Shown one piece after another: positions 1 to 5,117 of a stretch of 6,235 nt of DNA. The stretch comes from Proteobacteria bacterium UBA6920. GTDB taxonomy: Bacteria > Pseudomonadota > Gammaproteobacteria > SG8-11. The position numbers were made by a program, and so were the translations under genes. Location: the NCBI GenBank assembly GCA_002448875.1, contig DKAS01000020.1, positions 2,211 through 8,445 of the forward strand. The letters are read 5' to 3'. The notes beneath the pieces were generated by a model. It worked only from the letters and a program-made list of their open reading frames with translations. It had not been told where the DNA came from and made no database searches. Position 1 is the stretch's first letter, and each line of letters begins with the position of its first letter.

Positions 1-8
1 AAAGCGGA

Positions 9-34
9 CCGCCGCCGCTGCGAAAAGCGGGCGG
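9..34 (-). terminator. Possible weak intrinsic terminator after the pentapeptide gene
   Basis: Just beyond the TAG of the last gene, the minus-strand transcript could form a GC-rich hairpin. Positions 34-26 (CCGCCCGCT) pair with 19-12 (AGCGGCGG), with one bulged C and a TTTCGC loop. Only CTTT is visible at the window edge, seven bases after the stem, so a proper U-tract cannot be confirmed. Confidence 0.22.
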
Positions 35-46
35 GAACTCAATCCG

Positions 47-997
47 CTAGGGTCTGCATTCCCCCAGCGATGGCGTCTGGCAGTGCGTGCCGTCGATCCA
101 GACGGCACCGCTGAGGTCGGCGCCGCGCAGGTTGACGGCGCGCAGCTGCGCGGCGTTGAAATCGGCGTTGCGCAGATCGGCGTTTTCCAGGTTCACCTCT
201 TGCAGAACCGCATCCTGAAAAATGGCGTACGGCAGATGCGCGGCAAACAGACTGGTCTGTTCCAGCCTGGCCTGACGCAGCACCGCGCCCTTGAGCGACG
301 CGTGATCGAGGCGGGCACCGCTCAGATCGGCGGCGACGAAATTGCTGTAGTCCAGATTACTGAAACTCAGGTCGGCATTGCGCAAACGGCTGCGGTCGAA
401 ATAGGTGTTGACGATCTGCGCGTGCGTCAAATCGACACCGTTCAGATCCTGCTCTGATTTGCGGCAATTGCTCCAGTTGACACCCGGCCCCGGGGCCTGG
501 ACGCACTGCAGATTGAGACTGTCGGTCTGCGGCGCCAGAAAAAAGGCCAGGGCGAGCACAGCGCAGAACAGGCTGCCGGCCAGCAACGCCGCCATCCGCA
601 CCCGGTTGTTGACCACGGCGGGCCGCAGTATCACCCGTTCACGCTGTTCGCGGCTGGCCAGCGTGGCCGCGTCCTCGGCCTGGCGGCGATCGCTGCGGGG
701 CGCGGCGTTGCCAGATTCGTGACGCGGCTCCTGCCGGCGCTCGCGGATACGCTCGTCGGCACGCATGCGCGCCAGGCGCAGGCGTTCCATGGCCGCGGCA
801 TCGCCGGGATCGGCGTTGAGCTCCTCTGGATACAGGTCGGCGTGGGTGTGCGCCGGACTCCAGCTGCGTTGATCTACGCTCAGTTCGTCACCGGGCTGAA
901 TGCGTCCCAGCAGCAGGAAGCGGCGTATCTGACCCGAGGGAAAAGGACCACGCACCACCTCGCCGCGGCGGGTGTACCACAATTTATGATCACTCAT
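47..997 (-). CDS. Predicted membrane protein: N-terminal GYF-like domain plus C-terminal pentapeptide repeats
   Basis: The function is unknown. Domains of the 316-residue product in order: a GYF_2/DUF4339-like domain at about 5-58 (LWYTRRGEVVRGPFPSGQIR, then a W-P near 46-48); a highly charged Arg/Glu-rich region, probably helical or disordered (66-125); one membrane segment at about 133-155; a short linker with Cys165 and Cys178; and about 23 pentapeptide units at 184-299 of the A(D/N)LXX type (NADLS, AADLSGARL, ENADLRNADF, RGADLSGA), predicted to fold as a right-handed quadrilateral beta-helix. A tail with Cys306 and Cys314 follows. Basic residues before the helix suggest N-inside topology, putting the beta-helix in the periplasm, where the four cysteines could form disulfides. 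The ATG at 997 lies 22 bases after the DUF2802 stop, so it is probably co-transcribed with cheW. The GYF and pentapeptide calls are from pattern; the biological role is open. Confidence 0.85.
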   Translation of the reverse strand: MSDHKLWYTRRGEVVRGPFPSGQIRRFLLLGRIQPGDELSVDQRSWSPAHTHADLYPEELNADPGDAAAMERLRLARMRADERIRERRQEPRHESGNAAPRSDRRQAEDAATLASREQRERVILRPAVVNNRVRMAALLAGSLFCAVLALAFFLAPQTDSLNLQCVQAPGPGVNWSNCRKSEQDLNGVDLTHAQIVNTYFDRSRLRNADLSFSNLDYSNFVAADLSGARLDHASLKGAVLRQARLEQTSLFAAHLPYAIFQDAVLQEVNLENADLRNADFNAAQLRAVNLRGADLSGAVWIDGTHCQTPSLGECRP

Positions 998-1019
998 TTT
1001 TTTCCGGCGCGGCGCCGTC

Positions 1020-1418
1020 TCAGGAATGCAGTGAACCGCGCTGCAGATTTTTCAGGCTTTTGATCAGCTCGGCTTCGCCCTGCGATACACCGCATTGATC
1101 GACGATGGCCTCCACCGGCGCGCCTTGACCCGCCAGATGCTGCGCGTATTGATAGGTATTGGATCCGGGCGAATTTTTCTCCAGCTGGCCCAGCCGCTCG
1201 ACCAGAAACTTCAGGTTGTATTCCGCCTGGTCGATGCGCTGGCTGACCCGGTCTTCGCCGGTACGCAGCGAGCGGTTCTCGTGCTTCCAGCGGTGTTCGT
1301 GCACGGCGATCTGCCGCTCCAGCTTGCGCAGATGCAGCGACACCATGATCAGGCCGACGGAAACCAGGCCGATGAGAAACAGGTTGACGTAAAGAAAGAT
1401 CGTATCGCTTATCTGCAT
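1020..1418 (-). CDS. DUF2802 membrane-anchored coiled-coil protein
   Basis: The 132-residue product has no known function. It begins with a membrane segment at about 6-28 (LYVNLFLIGLVSVGLIMVSL), followed by a charged, heptad-like helical region (30-82) likely to form a coiled coil. It ends with a small conserved domain (about 88-125) whose GAPVEAIVDQCGVSQGEAEL core (99-118) is typical of DUF2802 and resembles a short helix-turn-helix. Proteins of this family are commonly encoded directly after cheW in polar-flagellate gammaproteobacteria, as PA1465 is in Pseudomonas, so a link to chemotaxis or flagella is inferred from context. The ATG at 1418 is 24 bases after the cheW stop, preceded by a G-rich run (GGGGGC) as weak ribosome site. 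With a basic segment after the helix, the coiled coil and C-terminal domain are probably cytoplasmic. Confidence 0.85.
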   Translation of the reverse strand: MQISDTIFLYVNLFLIGLVSVGLIMVSLHLRKLERQIAVHEHRWKHENRSLRTGEDRVSQRIDQAEYNLKFLVERLGQLEKNSPGSNTYQYAQHLAGQGAPVEAIVDQCGVSQGEAELIKSLKNLQRGSLHS

Positions 1419-1442
1419 GGTTGTGCCCCCGGATCGCCCGTA

Positions 1443-1922
1443 TCAAAATGAAATATTGCCCGCCAGTTCTTCCTGCGCGACGAATTTCCGCAGATCGATA
1501 ATGATCAGCAGCTCGTCATTGTAGTTGGCAACGCCCTGGATATAGTTGGCACTGCTGCGATTGCCCACATTCGGTGCCGATTCGATCTCCGACCGCCGCA
1601 GATCCACCACATCGGCGACGCTGTCCACCAGCATACCCAGCACACTGTCATTGACCTCGACGATGACAATGCGCGACAGCTCGTCCGCCTCCTTGCTGGC
1701 CATGGAGAATCGTTTGCGGGTATCGACGACGGTTACGACATTGCCCCGCAGGTTGATGATCCCCAGGACATAAAAAGGCGCGCCCGGCACCGGCGTGATT
1801 TCCGTCAGGTGCAGCACTTCCTGCGCCAGCATCACGTCGACGCAGTACTTTTCATTGGCAAGATTGAATGTCACCCACCGGGTTACAGGGTCTTCCGCCG
1901 CCTGTAATTCCTGCAAAGCCAT
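1443..1922 (-). CDS. cheW: Chemotaxis coupling protein CheW
   Basis: CheW is the cytoplasmic scaffold that couples methyl-accepting receptors to CheA in the hexagonal signalling array. The product is 159 residues, a normal length, consisting of one CheW domain from about residue 12 to 150. Visible hallmarks are WVTFNLANEKYCVDV (16-30), the loop ITPVPGAPFYVLGIINLRG (42-60) including the conserved NLRG, VVTVVDTRKRF (62-72), the VLGMLVDSVADVV strand and turn (94-106), and YIQGVANYNDELLIIIDLRKF (127-147). The start is ATG at 1922 with a strong ribosome site. It follows a 143-bp gap after the ParP-like gene and lies 24 bases before the DUF2802 gene. This is a single canonical CheW and not a CheV, since no receiver domain is present. 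Confidence 0.97.
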   Translation of the reverse strand: MALQELQAAEDPVTRWVTFNLANEKYCVDVMLAQEVLHLTEITPVPGAPFYVLGIINLRGNVVTVVDTRKRFSMASKEADELSRIVIVEVNDSVLGMLVDSVADVVDLRRSEIESAPNVGNRSSANYIQGVANYNDELLIIIDLRKFVAQEELAGNISF

Positions 1923-1928
1923 ACCAAA

Positions 1929-1936
1929 CCACCTCT
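1929..1936 (-). promoter_or_regulatory. Strong ribosome binding site of cheW
   Basis: On the minus strand AGAGGTGG ends 6 bases before the cheW ATG at 1922. It is one of the best Shine-Dalgarno matches in the window and supports this start. It also fits a need for high CheW levels independent of coupling to the gene before. Confidence 0.7.
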
Positions 1937-1978
1937 TTTGGAACGTTATACGACCAGCAGCCGCGCTTGATTTGCGCG

Positions 1979-2001
1979 CGCCGGAAAATCCCCGCCCGGC
2001 G
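1979..2001. other. Short GC-rich inverted repeat (hairpin) upstream of cheW
   Basis: CGCCGG at 1979-1984 and CCGGCG at 1996-2001 form a perfect 6-bp stem around an 11-base loop. No T-run follows on either strand, so it does not look like an intrinsic terminator. It could be a transcript structure in the leader of cheW or a chance feature of GC-rich DNA. Confidence 0.3.
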
Positions 2002-2028
2002 ACCGGCCGTCATCTGTGGCTAAAACCC

Positions 2029-2045
2029 AGCACAATATGTACCAG
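2029..2045 (-). promoter_or_regulatory. Candidate sigma-54 (-24/-12) promoter element
   Basis: Read on the minus strand the site is CTGGTACATATTGTGCT. Against the sigma-54 consensus YTGGCACG-N4-TTGCW it matches Y, TGG, A, C, the T before GC, GC and W, with three mismatches (T for C at -23, A for G at -20, G for T at -15). GG and GC are 10 bases apart as required. Sigma-54 is used in flagellar gene hierarchies of polar flagellates, which makes the match plausible. No enhancer-binding site was identified, and chance similarity is possible. Confidence 0.25.
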
Positions 2046-2065
2046 CCTTGATACCCTCACTAATT

Positions 2066-2614
2066 TCATGATTGGTCCCGGGGTGTCTCTTCCGCCCAGG
2101 CCAGCACGGCATCCACATCGAGAATGGCACATTGCTGCAGGGTACTGGTACCGGCCAGCCAGGGTCGGCGCGTGGCCGTGGTACGCCGACGCACCTCGGC
2201 GGCGTTGAATTGGCACAGGCCGCTGACTGCCTGGGCCGGTAACGCCCACTGCCCGTCCCGTAACACCAGCAGGTAGTCGTAGGTCAGCGCCGGCGCGACC
2301 GCCGCGCCGGCCTGGGGCAGCAGCAGTTGACGCAAATCGATAACCCGGGACAGGCTTGCCTGATAGTCCAGGCTGCCCAGGGTCCGCGGGTGTGCCGCCG
2401 GCTGCAGGCTGGCGGGAAATGCGCAGACTCCGCGCAAATCGTTCCGGTGAATGGCCAGACGCAGCCCATGCCAGACGAAAATCATGCATTCTTCCGCCGC
2501 CTCGGTTGCTGGCGCTGGCGCGGGCGGCGGCTGACGGTCGGTGGCTCCGGTGCTTAGCAGATCATCGAAGTATTCAGCCAACAGTCCGTCGTTCACCGTC
2601 GCCGTGGAATCCAT
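2066..2614 (-). CDS. CheW-like domain protein, probable ParP-type array adaptor
   Basis: This protein probably links the neighbouring ParA-like ATPase to the chemotaxis array, as ParP does in Vibrio by binding CheA and ParC. The product is 182 residues. A short N-terminal helix-like segment (LLAEYFDDLLST, 11-22) is followed by a Pro/Ala linker (29-42) and then a CheW-like domain from about 43 to 175. That domain shows a first strand (CMIFVWHGLRLAI), VIDLRQLLLP at 91-100, YLLVLRDGQWALP at 114-126, and a final RPWLAGT...CAILDVDAV block (150-170). It starts with ATG at 2614, 15 bases after the ParA stop, with AGG at 2626-2624. It is short compared with my recollection of ParP homologues, which have longer N-terminal regions. 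The family assignment rests on weak CheW-like similarity plus strong gene order, so ParP is an inference. Confidence 0.82.
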   Translation of the reverse strand: MDSTATVNDGLLAEYFDDLLSTGATDRQPPPAPAPATEAAEECMIFVWHGLRLAIHRNDLRGVCAFPASLQPAAHPRTLGSLDYQASLSRVIDLRQLLLPQAGAAVAPALTYDYLLVLRDGQWALPAQAVSGLCQFNAAEVRRRTTATRRPWLAGTSTLQQCAILDVDAVLAWAEETPRDQS

Positions 2615-2629
2615 GATCCGGCACCTGAC

Positions 2630-3502
2630 TTATTGCTGCTCGACCTGATCGGCGATCATCAGGTAATGACACAGTTCACGATAGACTGCGATTGCCCGGT
2701 CCTGAGGGGACCGCATGGACAGGGGAATACCAGTGCGACTGGCCTCGCGGAACTCGGTGTTCACCGGCACCGCCGTATCCCAAACCGCCTGGCCATAGGC
2801 TTCTCGCAAAAATTCCAGACTTTGGGTGGAGGCGCGGGTGCGGCGATCATACATGGTCGGTAGAATCATGTAGGGTAGAACGCGACCGGTGGACTGGGCG
2901 ATCATTTTCAGCGTGTGCAACATGCGCTCCAGCCCCTTTACCGCCAGAAATTCAGTCTGCACCGGAATAATCAAATGATTGCAGGCCGCCAGGGCATTGA
3001 CCAGGAGTATGCCCAGGGACGGCGAGCAATCGATCAGCACATGGTCGTATTCGTCCTGCAATGCGCGCAGCAGATCGCGAATCACCAGCCCTTTACCGGT
3101 GCGGGCCCCCAGTTTGCGATCCAGTGTCGCCATGACGCTGGCGGCGGGCAACAGTTGAATATTGTCAAAATGTGTTTCTTGAATCATCGCCCGCGCCGCG
3201 GTCCGCAGATCGGCGGGCTCATCGACAAAAAGATTGTAAACACTGCCGTTGTTGGTTTCCGGGCTGTATTCGAAGTAAACACTAAGCGATCCCTGTGGAT
3301 CCAGATCCAGCATCAATACCCGCTTGCCCTCCCGCGCCAGCAGCCCGGCCAGGGTGACCACGGTCGTGGTTTTACCGACGCCACCTTTCTGGTTCGCCAC
3401 GGTCCACACCTGCAAGGCAGTGGCGCGCGCCGGTTCGATGACGGCGCCGACCGCGGTGGCGCCGGAAACATCGACCGCTTCGCTACGTGTTTCTTGTGTC
3501 AT
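2630..3502 (-). CDS. parC: ParA/MinD-family ATPase, probable chemotaxis array positioning protein ParC
   Basis: This ATPase belongs to the ParA/Soj family. Members encoded within polar-flagellate che clusters (ParC in Vibrio, PA1462-type in Pseudomonas) localise chemotaxis arrays to the cell pole. In the 290-residue product the deviant Walker A motif KGGVGKTTT is at 39-47, with the signature lysine (K39) and the catalytic lysine (K44). Walker A' DLDPQG is at 66-71 and Walker B HVLIDCSP at 154-161. The ATG at 3502 overlaps the motD stop as ATGA and has GGAG at 3511-3508, so the start is well supported. It leaves about 30 Ala/Glu/Thr-rich residues before the first strand (QVWTVANQ). Cluster ParA proteins usually begin almost directly at that strand, so this is an extension. 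An internal GTG at Val32 has no visible ribosome site. Chromosome or plasmid partitioning is less likely because no parB lies nearby and che genes flank it. Confidence 0.92.
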   Translation of the reverse strand: MTQETRSEAVDVSGATAVGAVIEPARATALQVWTVANQKGGVGKTTTVVTLAGLLAREGKRVLMLDLDPQGSLSVYFEYSPETNNGSVYNLFVDEPADLRTAARAMIQETHFDNIQLLPAASVMATLDRKLGARTGKGLVIRDLLRALQDEYDHVLIDCSPSLGILLVNALAACNHLIIPVQTEFLAVKGLERMLHTLKMIAQSTGRVLPYMILPTMYDRRTRASTQSLEFLREAYGQAVWDTAVPVNTEFREASRTGIPLSMRSPQDRAIAVYRELCHYLMIADQVEQQ

Positions 3503-4293
3503 AAATTCTCCAATCCGGTGACGCTGGTTCCATGACGCGGACTGGTGGTGATCACCAGGACAACGCGACGATTCTGCTTTCTGCCGGTTTCGGTGCCGTT
3601 ATCGCCTTTCGGTCGGAATTCACCGTAACCCAGCGCAACCATATGAGCAGGATCGATGCCAAGCTCTGTGAACAAATGTACCACGCTGGCGGCGCGCGCC
3701 GCCGACAACTCCCAGTTGGAGGGAAACAGCGAACTGTTGATCGGCAGACTATCGGTAAATCCCTCGACTTCGATATAAACAGCGCTTTTCTTCAGCGTTT
3801 CTCCGGCGCGCTGCAGAATAGTCAGCGCCGCCGGCAGCAGCCTGGCGCTGCCGACTTCGAACAGCAATTCCGAATTGATCTCGACGCTGATTGAATCCTT
3901 GTTGCGTTCCACGCTGATCAGACCGCGTAACAACGGATCATCGAACCCCGCCTCTACCTGCTCGGCCATCCGCTGCATGGCCTCCATGCGTTGCGCGCGC
4001 TGGCTGAGACTTTCCTGCAGGGGAATGGGTTGAATCGGCACCACTACGGGGGACAGCACGCTGACTTCCGCTGCACTATCGTTCCCCTGCTCGCCTGCCG
4101 GTGACAGGGTACTGGCCTCCACTTTGAACGCGCGCACGATGGAGTCGGACAATACGCGGTATTTGCCTTCGTTCACCGAAGAAATAGAGTACATCACCAC
4201 GAAAAACGCGAATAACAAGGTGATGAAATCCGCGTAAGAGATCAACCAGCGATCGCGATTTGATTCTTCCTCATGTCGTTTCCGCCGCCGCAT
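3499..4293 (-). CDS. motD: Flagellar motor stator protein MotD (MotB family, OmpA-like domain)
   Basis: This is the peptidoglycan-anchored stator partner of the preceding MotA-type protein. The 264-residue product has a short, charged cytoplasmic N-terminus (RRRKRHEEE), one membrane helix at about 18-38 with the motif SYADFITLLFAFFVVMY, and Asp22 in the position of the ion-binding Asp32 of E. coli MotB. A plug/linker region follows (about 40-60), then a Ser/Pro-rich stretch (62-95). Residues about 136-250 form an OmpA-like peptidoglycan-binding domain, with GFTDSLPI (178-185), SNWELSAARA (192-201) and NRRVVLVI (241-248). The ATG at 4293 lies 8 bases after the previous stop, and the preceding AGGGCGG spans that stop codon, suggesting translational coupling. 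Whether the ion is H+ or Na+ cannot be decided from the sequence; Pseudomonas MotCD is proton-driven. Confidence 0.95.
   Translation of the reverse strand: MRRRKRHEEESNRDRWLISYADFITLLFAFFVVMYSISSVNEGKYRVLSDSIVRAFKVEASTLSPAGEQGNDSAAEVSVLSPVVVPIQPIPLQESLSQRAQRMEAMQRMAEQVEAGFDDPLLRGLISVERNKDSISVEINSELLFEVGSARLLPAALTILQRAGETLKKSAVYIEVEGFTDSLPINSSLFPSNWELSAARAASVVHLFTELGIDPAHMVALGYGEFRPKGDNGTETGRKQNRRVVLVITTSPRHGTSVTGLENL
3508..3511 (-). promoter_or_regulatory. Ribosome binding site deciding the parC start
   Basis: GGAG on the minus strand lies 5 bases before the ATG at 3502, inside the end of motD, whose TGA overlaps that ATG. This placement supports the longer ParA-family protein with its N-terminal extension and implies translational coupling of the stator and array-positioning genes. 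Confidence 0.65.
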
Positions 4294-4301
4294 GCGCCGC
4301 C

Positions 4302-5042
4302 CTATTTCAGATAGCCTTTAAGCTTGACTTCGATATTTCGGGGATTTTCCCCCTCCGCGATGGCGACGACGCCCGCCACCAGCATGTCCTTGGTCTGGCT
4401 CTGATCGGCGATGATCGCCCGCAATTTGGCCGACACCGGGATAAACACCAGATTCGCCAGCCCCACACCGTAAATGGTCGCTACGAATGCGGTGGCGACG
4501 CCGCTGCCCAGCTTGGCCGGATCGGCAAGATTCTGCATCACATGGATCAGACCGATCACCGCACCTATGATGCCTATGGTCGGACTGTAGCCGCCCAGTC
4601 CATCCCAGACCTTGGCGGCCAGGATGTCGATCCGTTCGCGGGTATCGATATCGACTTCGAGGATGCCGCGTATGGTTTCCGGTTCGTTGCCGTCCACCAG
4701 CAATTGCAGTGCCTTGCGTGCAAATTGATCCTGTTCGTTCTCTACCACCGCTTCCAATCCCAGCAAGCCTTCTTTGCGCGCGATATGGCTCCAGGCGACG
4801 ATCTTGCGGATCTGAATCGGCAGATTTTTTGCCGGCGGTAGAATTATCCACTTCAGCAGGTACAGCGCCCTGATAAAAACCTCCGGTGGCGATTGCACCA
4901 TGACGGCTCCCAGCGAGCCGCCGAATACTATCAGCAACGCCGGACCGTTCAGCAGCGATTCCAGCTGCCCCCCCTCCAACGCCTGGCCGATGAGGATGCC
5001 GCTGAAACCGATAATTAGCCCAAGAAAACTCAGCAAATCCAC
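4302..5042 (-). CDS. motC: Flagellar motor stator protein MotC (MotA/PomA family)
   Basis: This is an inner-membrane stator subunit that forms, with the MotB-type partner encoded next, the ion channel driving flagellar rotation. From the GTG at 5042 it is 246 residues and starts VDLLSFLGLI, the expected start directly before the first membrane helix in MotC-type proteins. Four membrane segments are visible: about 2-20, 33-50, 148-171 and 181-203. The large cytoplasmic loop contains the RKEGLLGLE motif (89-97), whose Arg and Glu correspond to the rotor-interacting charges of E. coli MotA. The channel-associated prolines are Pro154 (GGYSPTIGIIGAV) and Pro202. An alternative GTG at 5087 would add 15 residues; it has a GGTGAG stretch at 5098-5093, so the start is not settled. 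I prefer 5042 on family length and position of helix 1, with AGG at 5053-5051 as ribosome site. Choice of the name motC rather than motA or pomA rests on the neighbouring genes. Confidence 0.93.
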   Translation of the reverse strand: MDLLSFLGLIIGFSGILIGQALEGGQLESLLNGPALLIVFGGSLGAVMVQSPPEVFIRALYLLKWIILPPAKNLPIQIRKIVAWSHIARKEGLLGLEAVVENEQDQFARKALQLLVDGNEPETIRGILEVDIDTRERIDILAAKVWDGLGGYSPTIGIIGAVIGLIHVMQNLADPAKLGSGVATAFVATIYGVGLANLVFIPVSAKLRAIIADQSQTKDMLVAGVVAIAEGENPRNIEVKLKGYLK

Positions 5043-5117
5043 CGCAGAAACCTGTGCCTTTAACCCACTTCTATATCGGATGGGCACCGGATCTCACCAG
5101 TGAAAACCCAACGTTGC

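Larger units (their letters stand above)
1923..2065 (-). promoter_or_regulatory. Intergenic region upstream of cheW with candidate promoter elements
   Basis: This 143-bp stretch is the only sizeable gap in the window; elsewhere the genes overlap or lie within about 75 bases. No open frame of note is seen. On the minus strand two promoter-like patterns are visible. One is CTGGTACATATTGTGCT at 2045-2029, which keeps the TGG, AC and TGC of a sigma-54 -24/-12 element with exactly 10 bases between GG and GC. The other is TATAAC at 1950-1945, a possible -10 box with only a poor -35. A 6-bp inverted repeat lies between them (1979-2001). The spacing suggests that cheW and the genes after it can be transcribed separately, but neither element is strong enough alone to be sure. 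Confidence 0.35.

Noticed and set aside
83..457. A plus-strand open frame of 124 codons with a striking periodic Gln-Ile/Gly-Val pattern
   Set aside because: It is the antisense of the pentapeptide-repeat region; the five-codon period of the real gene creates the periodicity. It has no ribosome site and no family resemblance.
1006..1016. Palindrome GGCGC-G-GCGCC between the DUF2802 and pentapeptide genes
   Set aside because: On the coding (minus) strand it is followed by an A-run, not a T-run, so it is not a terminator for this operon. The loop is too short for more than a 4-bp stem. It may weakly affect translation of the next gene.
2001..2027. Possible FliA (sigma-28) promoter upstream of cheW, with GCCGGTCG as a -10
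   Set aside because: The -10 matches GCCGATAA at only five of eight positions, the spacer is 10 instead of 11, and no TAAA-type -35 is present.
2010..2489. A 159-codon minus-strand frame overlapping the ParP-like gene
   Set aside because: Its Arg/Gly/Pro-rich product lacks domain features, while the other frame encodes a CheW-like domain and fits the operon spacing.
2915..3535. A 206-codon plus-strand open frame opposite parC
   Set aside because: The minus strand encodes an intact ParA ATPase with all motifs in the same place. The plus frame shows no recognisable motif and is a GC-rich shadow.
4260..4841. A 193-codon plus-strand open frame opposite the stator genes
   Set aside because: It lies across the well-conserved MotC coding sequence and its composition (many His, Asp, Gln) is typical of antisense translation.
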